Source: DATLYH01 sp035575035 (GTDB lineage: Bacteria > Planctomycetota > Planctomycetia > Gemmatales > Gemmataceae). Taken from it: 55,644 nucleotides of DNA. Position numbers and translations under genes: made by a program. The notes under the pieces were generated by a model. The model made no database searches, was not told the origin of the DNA, and saw only the letters and a list, made by a program, of their open reading frames with translations. The number at the start of each line of letters is the position of its first letter. The first letter of the stretch is position 1. Positions 34,461 to 42,357 of the stretch are shown here, one piece after another. The stretch covers positions 1 through 55,644 of the forward strand of contig DATLYH010000401.1 of the NCBI GenBank assembly GCA_035575035.1, in the 5' to 3' direction.

Positions 34461-36461
34461 GTGTCTGAGATCGCTTCCTATCTGGAGACGCTGGCCGGCC
34501 AGGCCCACCCCGAAGGGGGCTGGGGCTACGCGCCGGGCCAGGCGATGCACCCGGAGCCGACCTGCCTGGCGCTGCTGGCCTTGTCGCTGGAGGCCGAGCG
34601 GTTCCGGCCAGCCATCGACCGGGGGCTGGCGGCGTTGCAGCGCTGCCGGGCGTCTGACGGCACCTACCGGCCCATCGGCGGCCGCGAGGAGGCGGTCTGG
34701 CCCACGGCGCCGGTGTTGTTTGTGCAGGCGGCGCTGGGCCGGCCGGCGGAAGAGGTCCGGCAGACCGCCGCGGTGCTGCTGGCGCTGCGCGGCCGGGTCG
34801 CCAAGGATGCGCAGGCCGCCGAGGTGCATGACATTGACCTGAAAATCATCGGCTGGCCGTGGGCGCGCGGCAACTTCTCCTGGACCGATCCGACAGCATG
34901 GGCTTGCCTGGCCCTGCGCCGGGCCGGCTTTGGCGGCGCGCCGCGCGTCGCGGAAGGGTTGCGCATGTTGCTTGACCGCGCCTTCGATGAAGGCGGCATC
35001 AACTACGGCAACCGCCGTATCCTCGGCCGGCTCACCGAGCCGATCCCGGGGCCGACGGCACTGATGCTCCTGGCCCTGCAAGGGCACGGCGACCATCCCC
35101 GCGTGGCCGCCGCCGTGAACTACTTGCAGCAGCATGCCCGGACCAGCACCGACCTCGAGAACCTGGCCTGGGCCCGACTGGCCCTCGACGTCCACCAAGA
35201 CCAACCGCTCGTGGAAGAGACCCTTGCCCTGCTCCCCGAGCGGATCGTGGACGCCCACCGGCGGCGCGCGGCGGTCCGTTGGTTGCGTCCCTCGCCGGTC
35301 CGCGAGGCACTGACCGCCCTGGCCCTCGCCACCGACCGCGGCAACCCCTTCCGATTGCGGAGTGCGGAGTGCGGATTACGGACTGAAGACGAAGACGAGG
35401 GACAATCCGCAATCCGCAATCCGCCATCCGCAATGCGATCCCGGTCGCTGGGCGAGCGCATCCGATCGACCTTTCAGGGGCTGGTCATTGCCGCGGTGGG
35501 CCAGCTGCGCCAGCCGCCGCCCCGGTCCGCCGTCCACATCGCCGCGGTGAGCGACTATAACGCTGACCTGGCAGCCGTGCTGGAACAGCAGTACCAGGCC
35601 TTCCGCGAGCGCGTGCCGCTGACCGGCCGGCGCGTCGTCCTCAAGCCCAACCTGGTCGAGTACCACCGGGACAAGGTGATCAACACCGACCCCCGCGTTG
35701 TCGCCGCCGTCATCGAGCTCTGCCGGCGTCAGGGGGCGAAGGAAGTCATCGTCGCGGAGGGGCCCGGCCACTGCCGCAACGTGGAATACCTGGTCAACGC
35801 CAGCGGACTGGGCGAGGTCCTGGAGCGGTATCAGGTGCCGTTCGTCGATGTCAACCACGACGAGCCGGTCAAGCTGCCCAACCTGGGCCGGCTGACCGGG
35901 CTGGAATACCTCTACCTGGCGCGGACGGTTGCCACGGCTGATGTGCTCATCTCGCTGCCCAAGCTGAAGGTCCATCATTGGGCCGGCGCCACGCTGTCGC
36001 TGAAAAACCTGTTCGGCATCATGTCGGGGATCTGCTACGGTTGGCCGAAAAACGAGTTGCACTGGCGCGGCATTGAGAACAGCATCGTGGACATCGCCCT
36101 GACACGCACGCCCGAGCTAGCCATCGTGGACGGCATCCTCGGCATGGAGGGGGATGGGCCGATCAACGGCACGCCCAAGCATGTCGGCGCTCTGATCATG
36201 GGCTGCGACCCGCTGGCGGTGGATGCGACCGGCTGCCGGCTGATGCGGCTCAACCCGGAACGGGTCGGCCACCTGATGCTAGCCTACCACAAGAAGCTGG
36301 GCCGGCTGCGGACGGAAGAAATCGACCAGCTGGGCGAGCCGATCGACAGGCTAGCTCAGCCGTTCCGCACCGTGCCGCATTTCCAGAACCTGTGCCTGGA
36401 TACCCCTCGGCTCGATACCAGGCCGTGCCCCGAGGCGGTCGGCAGCAGCAGCGGGCGTTAG
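34461..36461 (+). CDS. Cyclase-like alpha-barrel fused to a DUF362 domain
   Basis: A 666-residue fusion starting at GTG. Residues 1 to about 295 look like a prenyltransferase/squalene-cyclase type alpha-alpha barrel: HPEGGWGYAPGQAMHPEPTCLALLAL, GLAALQRCRASDGTYRPIGG, PTAWACLALRRAG and EGGINYGNRRILG. Residues about 340-655 are a DUF362 domain with GRRVVLKPNLVEYHRDKVINTDPRVV, VIVAEGPGHCRNVEYLV, DVLISLPKLKVHHWAGATLSLKNLFG and ATGCRLMRLNPERVGHL. The two halves are joined by a short stretch encoded by the 35353-35436 repeat island, at a domain boundary. Activity is unknown; DUF362 proteins often occur with iron-sulfur or cofactor metabolism. The ribosome site is GGGAG. Confidence 0.82.
   Translation: MSEIASYLETLAGQAHPEGGWGYAPGQAMHPEPTCLALLALSLEAERFRPAIDRGLAALQRCRASDGTYRPIGGREEAVWPTAPVLFVQAALGRPAEEVRQTAAVLLALRGRVAKDAQAAEVHDIDLKIIGWPWARGNFSWTDPTAWACLALRRAGFGGAPRVAEGLRMLLDRAFDEGGINYGNRRILGRLTEPIPGPTALMLLALQGHGDHPRVAAAVNYLQQHARTSTDLENLAWARLALDVHQDQPLVEETLALLPERIVDAHRRRAAVRWLRPSPVREALTALALATDRGNPFRLRSAECGLRTEDEDEGQSAIRNPPSAMRSRSLGERIRSTFQGLVIAAVGQLRQPPPRSAVHIAAVSDYNADLAAVLEQQYQAFRERVPLTGRRVVLKPNLVEYHRDKVINTDPRVVAAVIELCRRQGAKEVIVAEGPGHCRNVEYLVNASGLGEVLERYQVPFVDVNHDEPVKLPNLGRLTGLEYLYLARTVATADVLISLPKLKVHHWAGATLSLKNLFGIMSGICYGWPKNELHWRGIENSIVDIALTRTPELAIVDGILGMEGDGPINGTPKHVGALIMGCDPLAVDATGCRLMRLNPERVGHLMLAYHKKLGRLRTEEIDQLGEPIDRLAQPFRTVPHFQNLCLDTPRLDTRPCPEAVGSSSGR
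35353..35436. repeat. In-frame palindromic island of GCGGATT-type repeats
   Basis: The left arm (35353-35382) carries tandem gattgcggagtgcgg units and the right arm (35404-35436) the complementary aatccgcaatccgcaatcc units, with about 21 bp between. It encodes LRSAECGLRTEDEDEGQ and SAIRNPPSAM-like segments in the linker of the cyclase/DUF362 protein without a stop codon. Confidence 0.75.
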
Positions 36462-36519
36462 CCGGGCGGTCCGCCCTCAGCAACCGGATTTCGTGCTCCT
36501 GGGCCATATTTTGCCCGCC

Positions 36520-36548
36520 TTGATTTGTCCTCCGGAGAGCACTACAAT
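36520..36548 (+). promoter_or_regulatory. Sigma-70 promoter of clpC
   Basis: TTGATT (36520-36525), an ideal 17-bp spacer, then TACAAT (36543-36548). The predicted start near 36555 gives a leader of about 315 nt before the clpC ATG. No CtsR-like operator or CIRCE element is evident in the leader. Confidence 0.6.
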
Positions 36549-36808
36549 CCTAGTGGCCCCCCGGAGTGTGCTCCTCATTCGACAAGCAACACTCGACCTC
36601 CATTCTCCGGACACCAGACCCCGGGGAAGAGGCCTTCGGGACCCAGGAAGGGGGGGCCCAGGCTCCCGGCCGGGCCTCGAAATGATTCCCACCTTGGGGG
36701 GCATTTTGACGGCGGCTGCTATTCGGTTCGCGGAGCAAGAGGATCAGCAACCATTTGACACGGACTAAAACCATTATCCTGTCCTGCGATTCCCGTTCCT
36801 CACTTTGG

Positions 36809-36840
36809 TCCTCTCCCTTGGAGAGAGCAAAGGGAGGGGG
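36809..36840. repeat. Palindromic CT/GA-rich island in the clpC leader
   Basis: tcctctccctt (36809-36819) and the G-rich right arm from 36829 (aaagggaggggg) are near complements around about 9 nt. The sequence is close to the core motif of the islands inside the kinase and membrane-protein genes, but here it lies in untranslated leader 31 bp before the start codon. Confidence 0.5.
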
Positions 36841-36870
36841 GGGAAGGCGGATGGTCGGAGACGGCTGGCA

Positions 36871-39366
36871 ATGTATGAGCGCTTTACGGATCGGGCCCGC
36901 AAGGTGATGCAGCTGGCCAACCAAGAGGCCCAGCGCTTCAACCACGAGTACATCGGCACCGAGCACATCCTCCTCGGTCTGGTCAAGGAGGGCTCCGGCG
37001 TCGCTGCCAACGTCCTGAAAAACCTCGACATCGACCTCCGCAAGATCCGGTTGGAGGTCGAGAAGATCGTCCAGTCGGGCCCGGACATGGTCACTATGGG
37101 CAAGCTGCCCCAGACGCCGCGGGCCAAGAAGGTAATCGAGTACGCCATCGAGGAGGCACGCAACCTCAACCACAATTACGTCGGCACGGAACACCTCCTC
37201 TTGGGCCTCCTGCGTGAGCAGGAGGGCGTGGCCGCCCAGGTCCTCATCAACCTGGGGCTCAAGCTGGAGGACGTGCGCGAGGAGGTACTTAACTTGCTGG
37301 GGCATAACATGGACTCAGGCGAGGGCGGCGGCGAGCGAGCAGCCAAGCAGGGGAAGTCCAAGACGCCTGCGCTCGACAGCTTCGGGCGCGACCTCACGGA
37401 CCTGGCCCGGCAAGGCAAGCTCGACCCGGTCATCGGTCGGCAGAACGAGATCGAGCGCGTCATCCAGGTGCTCAGCCGGCGCACCAAAAATAACCCGGTG
37501 CTGCTGGGCGAGGCCGGCGTCGGCAAGACCGCTATCGTCGAGGGGCTGGCCCAGATGATCGTGGACAACAATGTCCCCGAGTTGCTCCGCGACCGCCGCA
37601 TCGTCGTGCTCGACCTGGCCATGATGGTTGCCGGCACCAAGTACCGTGGCCAGTTCGAGGAGCGGATCAAGGCGGTCATGAACGAGGTCCGCCGGGCCAG
37701 GAACACCATCCTGTTCATCGATGAGCTGCACACCCTGGTCGGGGCTGGCGGTGCCGAGGGGGCCATCGACGCCTCCAACGTCCTCAAGCCTGCCCTGGCT
37801 CGCGGCGAGATCCAGTGCATCGGCGCCACTACCCTCGACGAGTACCGCAAGTACATCGAAAAAGACGGCGCCTTGGAACGTCGCTTCCAGCAGATCATCG
37901 TCAACCCGCCCTCCAAGGAGGAGACGATCGAGATTCTGCGCGGCCTGCGCGACCGCTACGAGGCCCACCACCGCGTCCAGATCAAGGATGAGGCGCTGGA
38001 GGCGGCCGTCGAGCTGTCCGACCGCTACATCAGCGGCCGTTGCCTGCCCGACAAGGCCATCGACGTTATCGACGAGGCCGGCGCCCGCGTCCGCCTCAAG
38101 GCGATGACCCGGCCACCCGACCTGAAGGACCTCGATGCCCAGATCGAACAGCTCAACCAGGAGAAAGAGGCCGCCGTCGCCGAGCAGGATTTCGAGAAGG
38201 CCGCCCACCTCCGCGACCAGGCCGACAAACTCAAGAAGAAGAAGGAGCAGATCACCCGCGAATGGCGCGAGAAGGCCAAGGAGATCGACGGCGTCGTCGA
38301 TGAGGAAGTGATTGCCGAGGTCGTCAGCAAGATGACCGGCGTGCCGCTGAAGAAGCTGGGCGAGGACGAGACGCAGCGGCTGCTCAAGATGGAGGAGGAG
38401 CTGCACAAGGCCGTGGTCAGCCAGCGCGAGGCGGTCTCGGCCATCGCCAAGGCGGTCCGCAAGAGCCGCGCCGGCCTGAAGGACCCTAAGCGGCCGATCG
38501 GCAGTTTCATCTTCGCCGGCCCAACCGGCGTCGGCAAGACGCTCTTGGCCAAGCAGCTGGCCAAGTTCATGTTCGGCGACGAGAACGCCCTGGTGCAGCT
38601 CGACATGTCCGAGTACATGGAGAAGCACAACGTCAGCCGACTGACGGGCGCTCCGCCCGGCTACATCGGCTACGAAGAGGGCGGCCAGCTGACCGAAAAG
38701 ATCCGCCGTCGGCCGTACAGCGTCATCCTGCTTGACGAAATCGAGAAGGCCCATCCCGATGTCTGGAACATCTTGCTACAGATCATGGAGGAGGGGCGGC
38801 TGACCGATAACGTGGGTCGGACCGTGGACTTCAAGAACACGATCCTGATCATGACCACCAACATTGGCGCTCAGCAGATCGTCGGCAAGACCAGTTTCGG
38901 CTTCAGCCGCCGCGACGAGCAGACGACCTACGAGAAGATGAAGGAAACGCTCAAGCAGGAGATGGAAGGGACCTTCCGGCCAGAGTTCCTCAACCGGGTG
39001 GACGACATCATCGTCTTCCGCAGCCTCACCAAGGACGACCTGAAGCAGATCATCGACATCGAGCTGTCGAAGGTCTCGAAGCGGCTGAAGGAGAAGAACC
39101 TCGCCCTGGTCCTGACCGACGAGGCCAAGGAGCTGCTGATCGAGAAGGGGTCGAGCCTGGAGTTCGGCGCCCGGCCGCTGCGGCGGGCAATCGAGCACCT
39201 CCTGGAGGACCCGCTGAGCGAGCGGCTGCTCAAGGGCGAGTTCATCGGCAAGGACACGATCACGGTGCGGGTCGAGACAGCCGATGGCGAGAAGAGGCTG
39301 ACCTTCGACGCCACCGTCGGCCCGGCAGCCGAACTGGTCGGCGCCGGCAGCGAGAGCAAGGGCTGA
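36871..39366 (+). CDS. clpC: AAA+ unfoldase ClpC (Hsp100)
   Basis: The ATP-driven unfoldase partner of the ClpP protease, 831 residues. The Clp N-domain has its two repeats (MYERFTDRARKVMQLANQEAQ ... EYIGTEHILLGL and NLNHNYVGTEHLLLGLL). AAA module 1 has Walker A GEAGVGKT near 212 and Walker B TILFIDELHTLVGAGG. A UVR-type middle segment follows (DLDAQIEQLNQEKEAAVAEQ, KAAHLRDQADKL), typical of ClpC rather than ClpB. AAA module 2 has GPTGVGKT near 549, VILLDEIEKAHPDVWN and the FGARPLRRAIEHLLEDPLSE end. An open frame continues 22 codons upstream, but these come from the repeat-rich leader; MYERF is the conserved start. A promoter at 36520 and terminator at 39391 suggest a single-gene transcript. 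Confidence 0.95.
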   Translation: MYERFTDRARKVMQLANQEAQRFNHEYIGTEHILLGLVKEGSGVAANVLKNLDIDLRKIRLEVEKIVQSGPDMVTMGKLPQTPRAKKVIEYAIEEARNLNHNYVGTEHLLLGLLREQEGVAAQVLINLGLKLEDVREEVLNLLGHNMDSGEGGGERAAKQGKSKTPALDSFGRDLTDLARQGKLDPVIGRQNEIERVIQVLSRRTKNNPVLLGEAGVGKTAIVEGLAQMIVDNNVPELLRDRRIVVLDLAMMVAGTKYRGQFEERIKAVMNEVRRARNTILFIDELHTLVGAGGAEGAIDASNVLKPALARGEIQCIGATTLDEYRKYIEKDGALERRFQQIIVNPPSKEETIEILRGLRDRYEAHHRVQIKDEALEAAVELSDRYISGRCLPDKAIDVIDEAGARVRLKAMTRPPDLKDLDAQIEQLNQEKEAAVAEQDFEKAAHLRDQADKLKKKKEQITREWREKAKEIDGVVDEEVIAEVVSKMTGVPLKKLGEDETQRLLKMEEELHKAVVSQREAVSAIAKAVRKSRAGLKDPKRPIGSFIFAGPTGVGKTLLAKQLAKFMFGDENALVQLDMSEYMEKHNVSRLTGAPPGYIGYEEGGQLTEKIRRRPYSVILLDEIEKAHPDVWNILLQIMEEGRLTDNVGRTVDFKNTILIMTTNIGAQQIVGKTSFGFSRRDEQTTYEKMKETLKQEMEGTFRPEFLNRVDDIIVFRSLTKDDLKQIIDIELSKVSKRLKEKNLALVLTDEAKELLIEKGSSLEFGARPLRRAIEHLLEDPLSERLLKGEFIGKDTITVRVETADGEKRLTFDATVGPAAELVGAGSESKG

Positions 39367-39390
39367 GCGCCCACAGGGTAATTAACCCCA

Positions 39391-39423
39391 AGGCCCAACC
39401 CCGTGAGGTTGGGCCTTTCTTTG
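39391..39423 (+). terminator. Rho-independent terminator of clpC
   Basis: aggcccaacc (39391-39400) and ggttgggcct (39407-39416) pair perfectly over 10 bp around CCGTGA, followed by a T-rich tract. It lies 24 bp after the clpC stop. Confidence 0.88.
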
Positions 39424-39443
39424 TGCGCGGATCTGGTCCGCTC

Positions 39444-39483
39444 TTGGCCGCTTGCGCCTTAGCGCTAAGGCGCAAGCGGCCAA
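39444..39483. repeat. Perfect 40-bp palindrome upstream of the VIT/VWA gene
   Basis: The arm ttggccgcttgcgccttagc (39444-39463) is followed at once by its exact reverse complement (39464-39483), with no loop. It ends 10 bp before a consensus TATAAT, so it covers the expected -35 position. It could be an operator or a dispersed repeat that has landed on a promoter. Confidence 0.85.
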
Positions 39484-39493
39484 CAAAGACCAG

Positions 39494-39499
39494 TATAAT
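39494..39499 (+). promoter_or_regulatory. Consensus -10 box before the VIT/VWA gene
   Basis: TATAAT at 39494-39499. No good -35 hexamer is present because that position falls inside the 40-bp palindrome. The predicted leader to the gene start at 39678 is about 170 nt. Confidence 0.4.
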
Positions 39500-39677
39500 G
39501 GATGACGGTTCTGCTTACGTGGTTCTCTCCGAACCTTTGCGCGGCGGGAGTGTCTTTTGAAGGGTGATCTCGTCTCACCCCCCTGTCCGATGTCTGTTCG
39601 TCTAACCGGCGCCCCGCGGCCGCCGGTCCGATAACCGAGCCCAAGTCTCGTCCATCCACCGAGGAGGAGTCGCAGCC

Positions 39678-42239
39678 ATGTTTAATCCGCAAGCCTATGA
39701 GAACTCGCGGCCCGACGGCATTGGCGTACTCGAAATCGCCGGCGGCGAGGAAACAGACCAGCCGCGCCGCTTCGTCCCCCTTCGACAGACTGACCTCAAG
39801 GGGGAGGTCGTCGGCCCGCTGGCTGCGCTGCGCCTGACCCAGACCTTCGGCTACACGCGCGAGCAGTGCGACCAGGTACTGGAAGCGCTCTACCGCTTCC
39901 CCCTGCCCGGCGACGCCGCCGTCACCGCCGTCCGTGTCCGCTTCGGCGACGTGGAGATCCGCACCGAGCTAAAGGAACGCGGCAAGGCCGAAGCCGAGTA
40001 CGATAAGGCCAAACAGCAAGGACGACAGGCAGCCCTGGTCACCCGCGAATCGCCTGATGTCTTCACCCTCCAGGTTGCCGGTATTCAGCCGGGCCAGGAT
40101 ATCACCATCGAAACCTCCTATGTCCAGCTCGCGCGGGCCGAAGGCCCTGGCTGGTCGCTGCGCATCCCGCTGACCACCTCGCCCCGCTATGTCCGGAGCG
40201 ACGAGCAGACCTCCCGCCACGCCCAGGGACAACCCTTGTTCCTGCTTCGTGATCCCGGCCATCGTTTCAGCCTGGACCTGGGCCTATGCGGCGCCGGAAC
40301 CGTGCAGAGTCCGACGCACCGCCTCGATGTGACGCGCGAGGGGCAGCGGCTCCGCGTCCGGCTGCAGGAGGGCGAGGTGTTGCCCGACCGCGACTGCGTG
40401 CTGTCCTGGCGGCCAGCGCAGGAGGCGGATCGGCCCTCCTTGCAGGTGCTGCTCCACGACGACCGCGGCGACGGGCAGGTGTACTTCCTGGCGCTGGCAA
40501 CTCCGCCCGCCACGCGCGACCCCGGCCGGGGCGTCCCCCGCGAGGTGATCCTGCTGGTGGACCACTCCGGTTCCATGGAAGGGCCGAAGTGGCAGGCCGC
40601 CGACTGGGCCGTTGAGAAGTTCCTTTCCGAGCTGTCTCCGCGCGATTCCTTCGCGCTGGGGCTGTTCCATGACAAAATCCGTTGGTTCGCCCCGGCGCCC
40701 CGGCAGGCCGACCCCGGTACGGTCCGGGAGGCGGTCGAGTTCCTCAAGCGGCACCGGGACAGCGGCGGCACCGAACTGGGTGTGGCGCTGGAGCAGGCAC
40801 TGCACCAGGCGCGGGCGGAAGGAGAAGTCGCCCGGCACGTGCTGATCATCACCGACGCAGCGGTCAGCGATGCAGGGCGCATCCTGCGCCTGGCCGACCA
40901 GGAAGCGGCCCGAGCGGATCGCCGCCGCATCAGCGTGCTATGCATCGACGCCGCGCCGAATTCGCTTCTGGCGAACGAACTGGCGGAGCGCGGCGGCGGG
41001 CTGGCCCGTTTCCTGACCAGCCGGCCCGAGGAAGAGGATATCACCACCGCTCTGGACGAGGTGCTGGCCGACTGGTCGGAGCCGGTGCTGGCCGGGTTGC
41101 GGCTGGAGATGAACCGCCCGCAGGCGGAGGCCGCCGGCCGCGACACGCTTGCTTCGTCCTGGAGTGGCTGGAGTGCCATCGATCTCGGCGACCTGCCCGC
41201 CGGCCGTCCTGTCTGGGTGGCAGGACGGGTGCCGCGCGGCGGGAGTCGAGACCTGACCTTCCGCGTGATCGCCGGCCGCAACTGGGAAGTGGCGAGCTGC
41301 CGGCTTGACTTGCAGGAGGCAGACGCCCGGCCGGCCCTGAAGGCGCTCTTCGGCGCGCGCCGCGTGCGGGGGTTGGAGTATCTCATCCACTCGGGCTACG
41401 AAGGGGACGAGCGGCGCGACCAACTCCGGCGCCTCGGCTATGACCCCGACCAGATACTGACTGGGCCATCGGGGAAGAAAGTGTACGCGGAGAACGCGCG
41501 GGCTGAGACCGCTGCCGCGCTGCGCGACCTGCTGGTGAGGGAATCGCTCCATTACGGATTGATCAGCGCAGAGACGGCGTTTATCGCGACTCGAACCGAG
41601 GCGGGCAAGCCGGTCGAGGGCACCGTCGCCGTGGCCAACGCCTTGCCCGCCGGCTGGTCGGAACACTTCGCGGGCGGTTTCGTCGGAGGCTTGGGGGGCG
41701 TCCGCCGGCGGGTTATCTCCGGTTCTGCCTTGTCGGTCAAGAGTCCAGGGCCGATGGGTTTCTTTCGTGCAGCCCTTGCCCGCTCGGGCATGGCGTCCGC
41801 CGATTTGGAGACCGCCTCCGAGGAGTCCTTCATGGGCCTTCTCAGGGCGGAAGAGATGCCGGCCGCTGCCCCAGCAGGGTCCGCGGTGCTGTTCGCCGGC
41901 ACGCCCCGGTTCGCGGGGGGTGAGGCGGTCCTGTTCGATTCGGCCGCCGCGCCGGGCCAGGTCCCCGAGCGGGCGACCATCGACCGGCTCCAGGTGCGTT
42001 TTCCGGACGGCGCCCCTGATCCGGCGAGTCTCGATCCGGGCCTGTGCCTGCTGATCTTCGTGGACGACCTGGCCTCGCCGCGGGCGCGGGCTCGGCTGGC
42101 GGACGTGGTCCGGCAGCGCGGGGAACGGCCACTGAACCTGCTCCGGCTGCCCGGCCAAGTGGTGCGGCTGGTCCTGGTCGATCCGGCCGGGGCGTGGGCA
42201 AAGGCGGCGCCGCGCCTGGAGGTGGCGCTCGGTTGGTAA
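39678..42239 (+). CDS. VIT and von Willebrand factor A domain protein
   Basis: An 853-residue protein of the inter-alpha-trypsin-inhibitor-like class. The N-terminal VIT domain is seen in LKGEVVGPLAALRLTQTFGY, YRFPLPGDAAVTAVRVRFGD and KGKAEAEYDKAKQQGRQAALV-like text, with ESPDVFTLQVAGIQPGQDITIETSYVQ. The VWA domain follows with MIDAS DHSGSMEG near 294, SGGTELGVALEQAL, and VLIITDAAVSD. The C-terminal half (about 500-853) includes a conserved LLVRESLHYGLISAETAFIATR block, then less conserved sequence. No signal peptide is seen, so the protein may be cytoplasmic. Such proteins bind metal ions and partners; the ligand is unknown. A GGAGGAG site precedes the ATG. A short hairpin follows the stop. 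Confidence 0.88.
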   Translation: MFNPQAYENSRPDGIGVLEIAGGEETDQPRRFVPLRQTDLKGEVVGPLAALRLTQTFGYTREQCDQVLEALYRFPLPGDAAVTAVRVRFGDVEIRTELKERGKAEAEYDKAKQQGRQAALVTRESPDVFTLQVAGIQPGQDITIETSYVQLARAEGPGWSLRIPLTTSPRYVRSDEQTSRHAQGQPLFLLRDPGHRFSLDLGLCGAGTVQSPTHRLDVTREGQRLRVRLQEGEVLPDRDCVLSWRPAQEADRPSLQVLLHDDRGDGQVYFLALATPPATRDPGRGVPREVILLVDHSGSMEGPKWQAADWAVEKFLSELSPRDSFALGLFHDKIRWFAPAPRQADPGTVREAVEFLKRHRDSGGTELGVALEQALHQARAEGEVARHVLIITDAAVSDAGRILRLADQEAARADRRRISVLCIDAAPNSLLANELAERGGGLARFLTSRPEEEDITTALDEVLADWSEPVLAGLRLEMNRPQAEAAGRDTLASSWSGWSAIDLGDLPAGRPVWVAGRVPRGGSRDLTFRVIAGRNWEVASCRLDLQEADARPALKALFGARRVRGLEYLIHSGYEGDERRDQLRRLGYDPDQILTGPSGKKVYAENARAETAAALRDLLVRESLHYGLISAETAFIATRTEAGKPVEGTVAVANALPAGWSEHFAGGFVGGLGGVRRRVISGSALSVKSPGPMGFFRAALARSGMASADLETASEESFMGLLRAEEMPAAAPAGSAVLFAGTPRFAGGEAVLFDSAAAPGQVPERATIDRLQVRFPDGAPDPASLDPGLCLLIFVDDLASPRARARLADVVRQRGERPLNLLRLPGQVVRLVLVDPAGAWAKAAPRLEVALGW

Positions 42240-42244
42240 GGCCC

Positions 42245-42264
42245 TGGCAGCTGAGGAGCTGCCA
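42245..42264. terminator. Hairpin between convergent VIT/VWA and DUF1501 genes
   Basis: tggcagct, loop gagg, agctgcca: a perfect 8-bp stem 5 bp after the VIT/VWA stop. There is no T-run, so it may act only weakly or as a 3'-end stabiliser. Confidence 0.4.
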
Positions 42265-42357
42265 TGCAACGGCCGATGTTCCGTATTCTCGACCGCGCCC
42301 TGAAGACCGGTGCGGCCGAAATGGCCGGGCGGGGGCGGTCAGCATACGGAGTTGATC

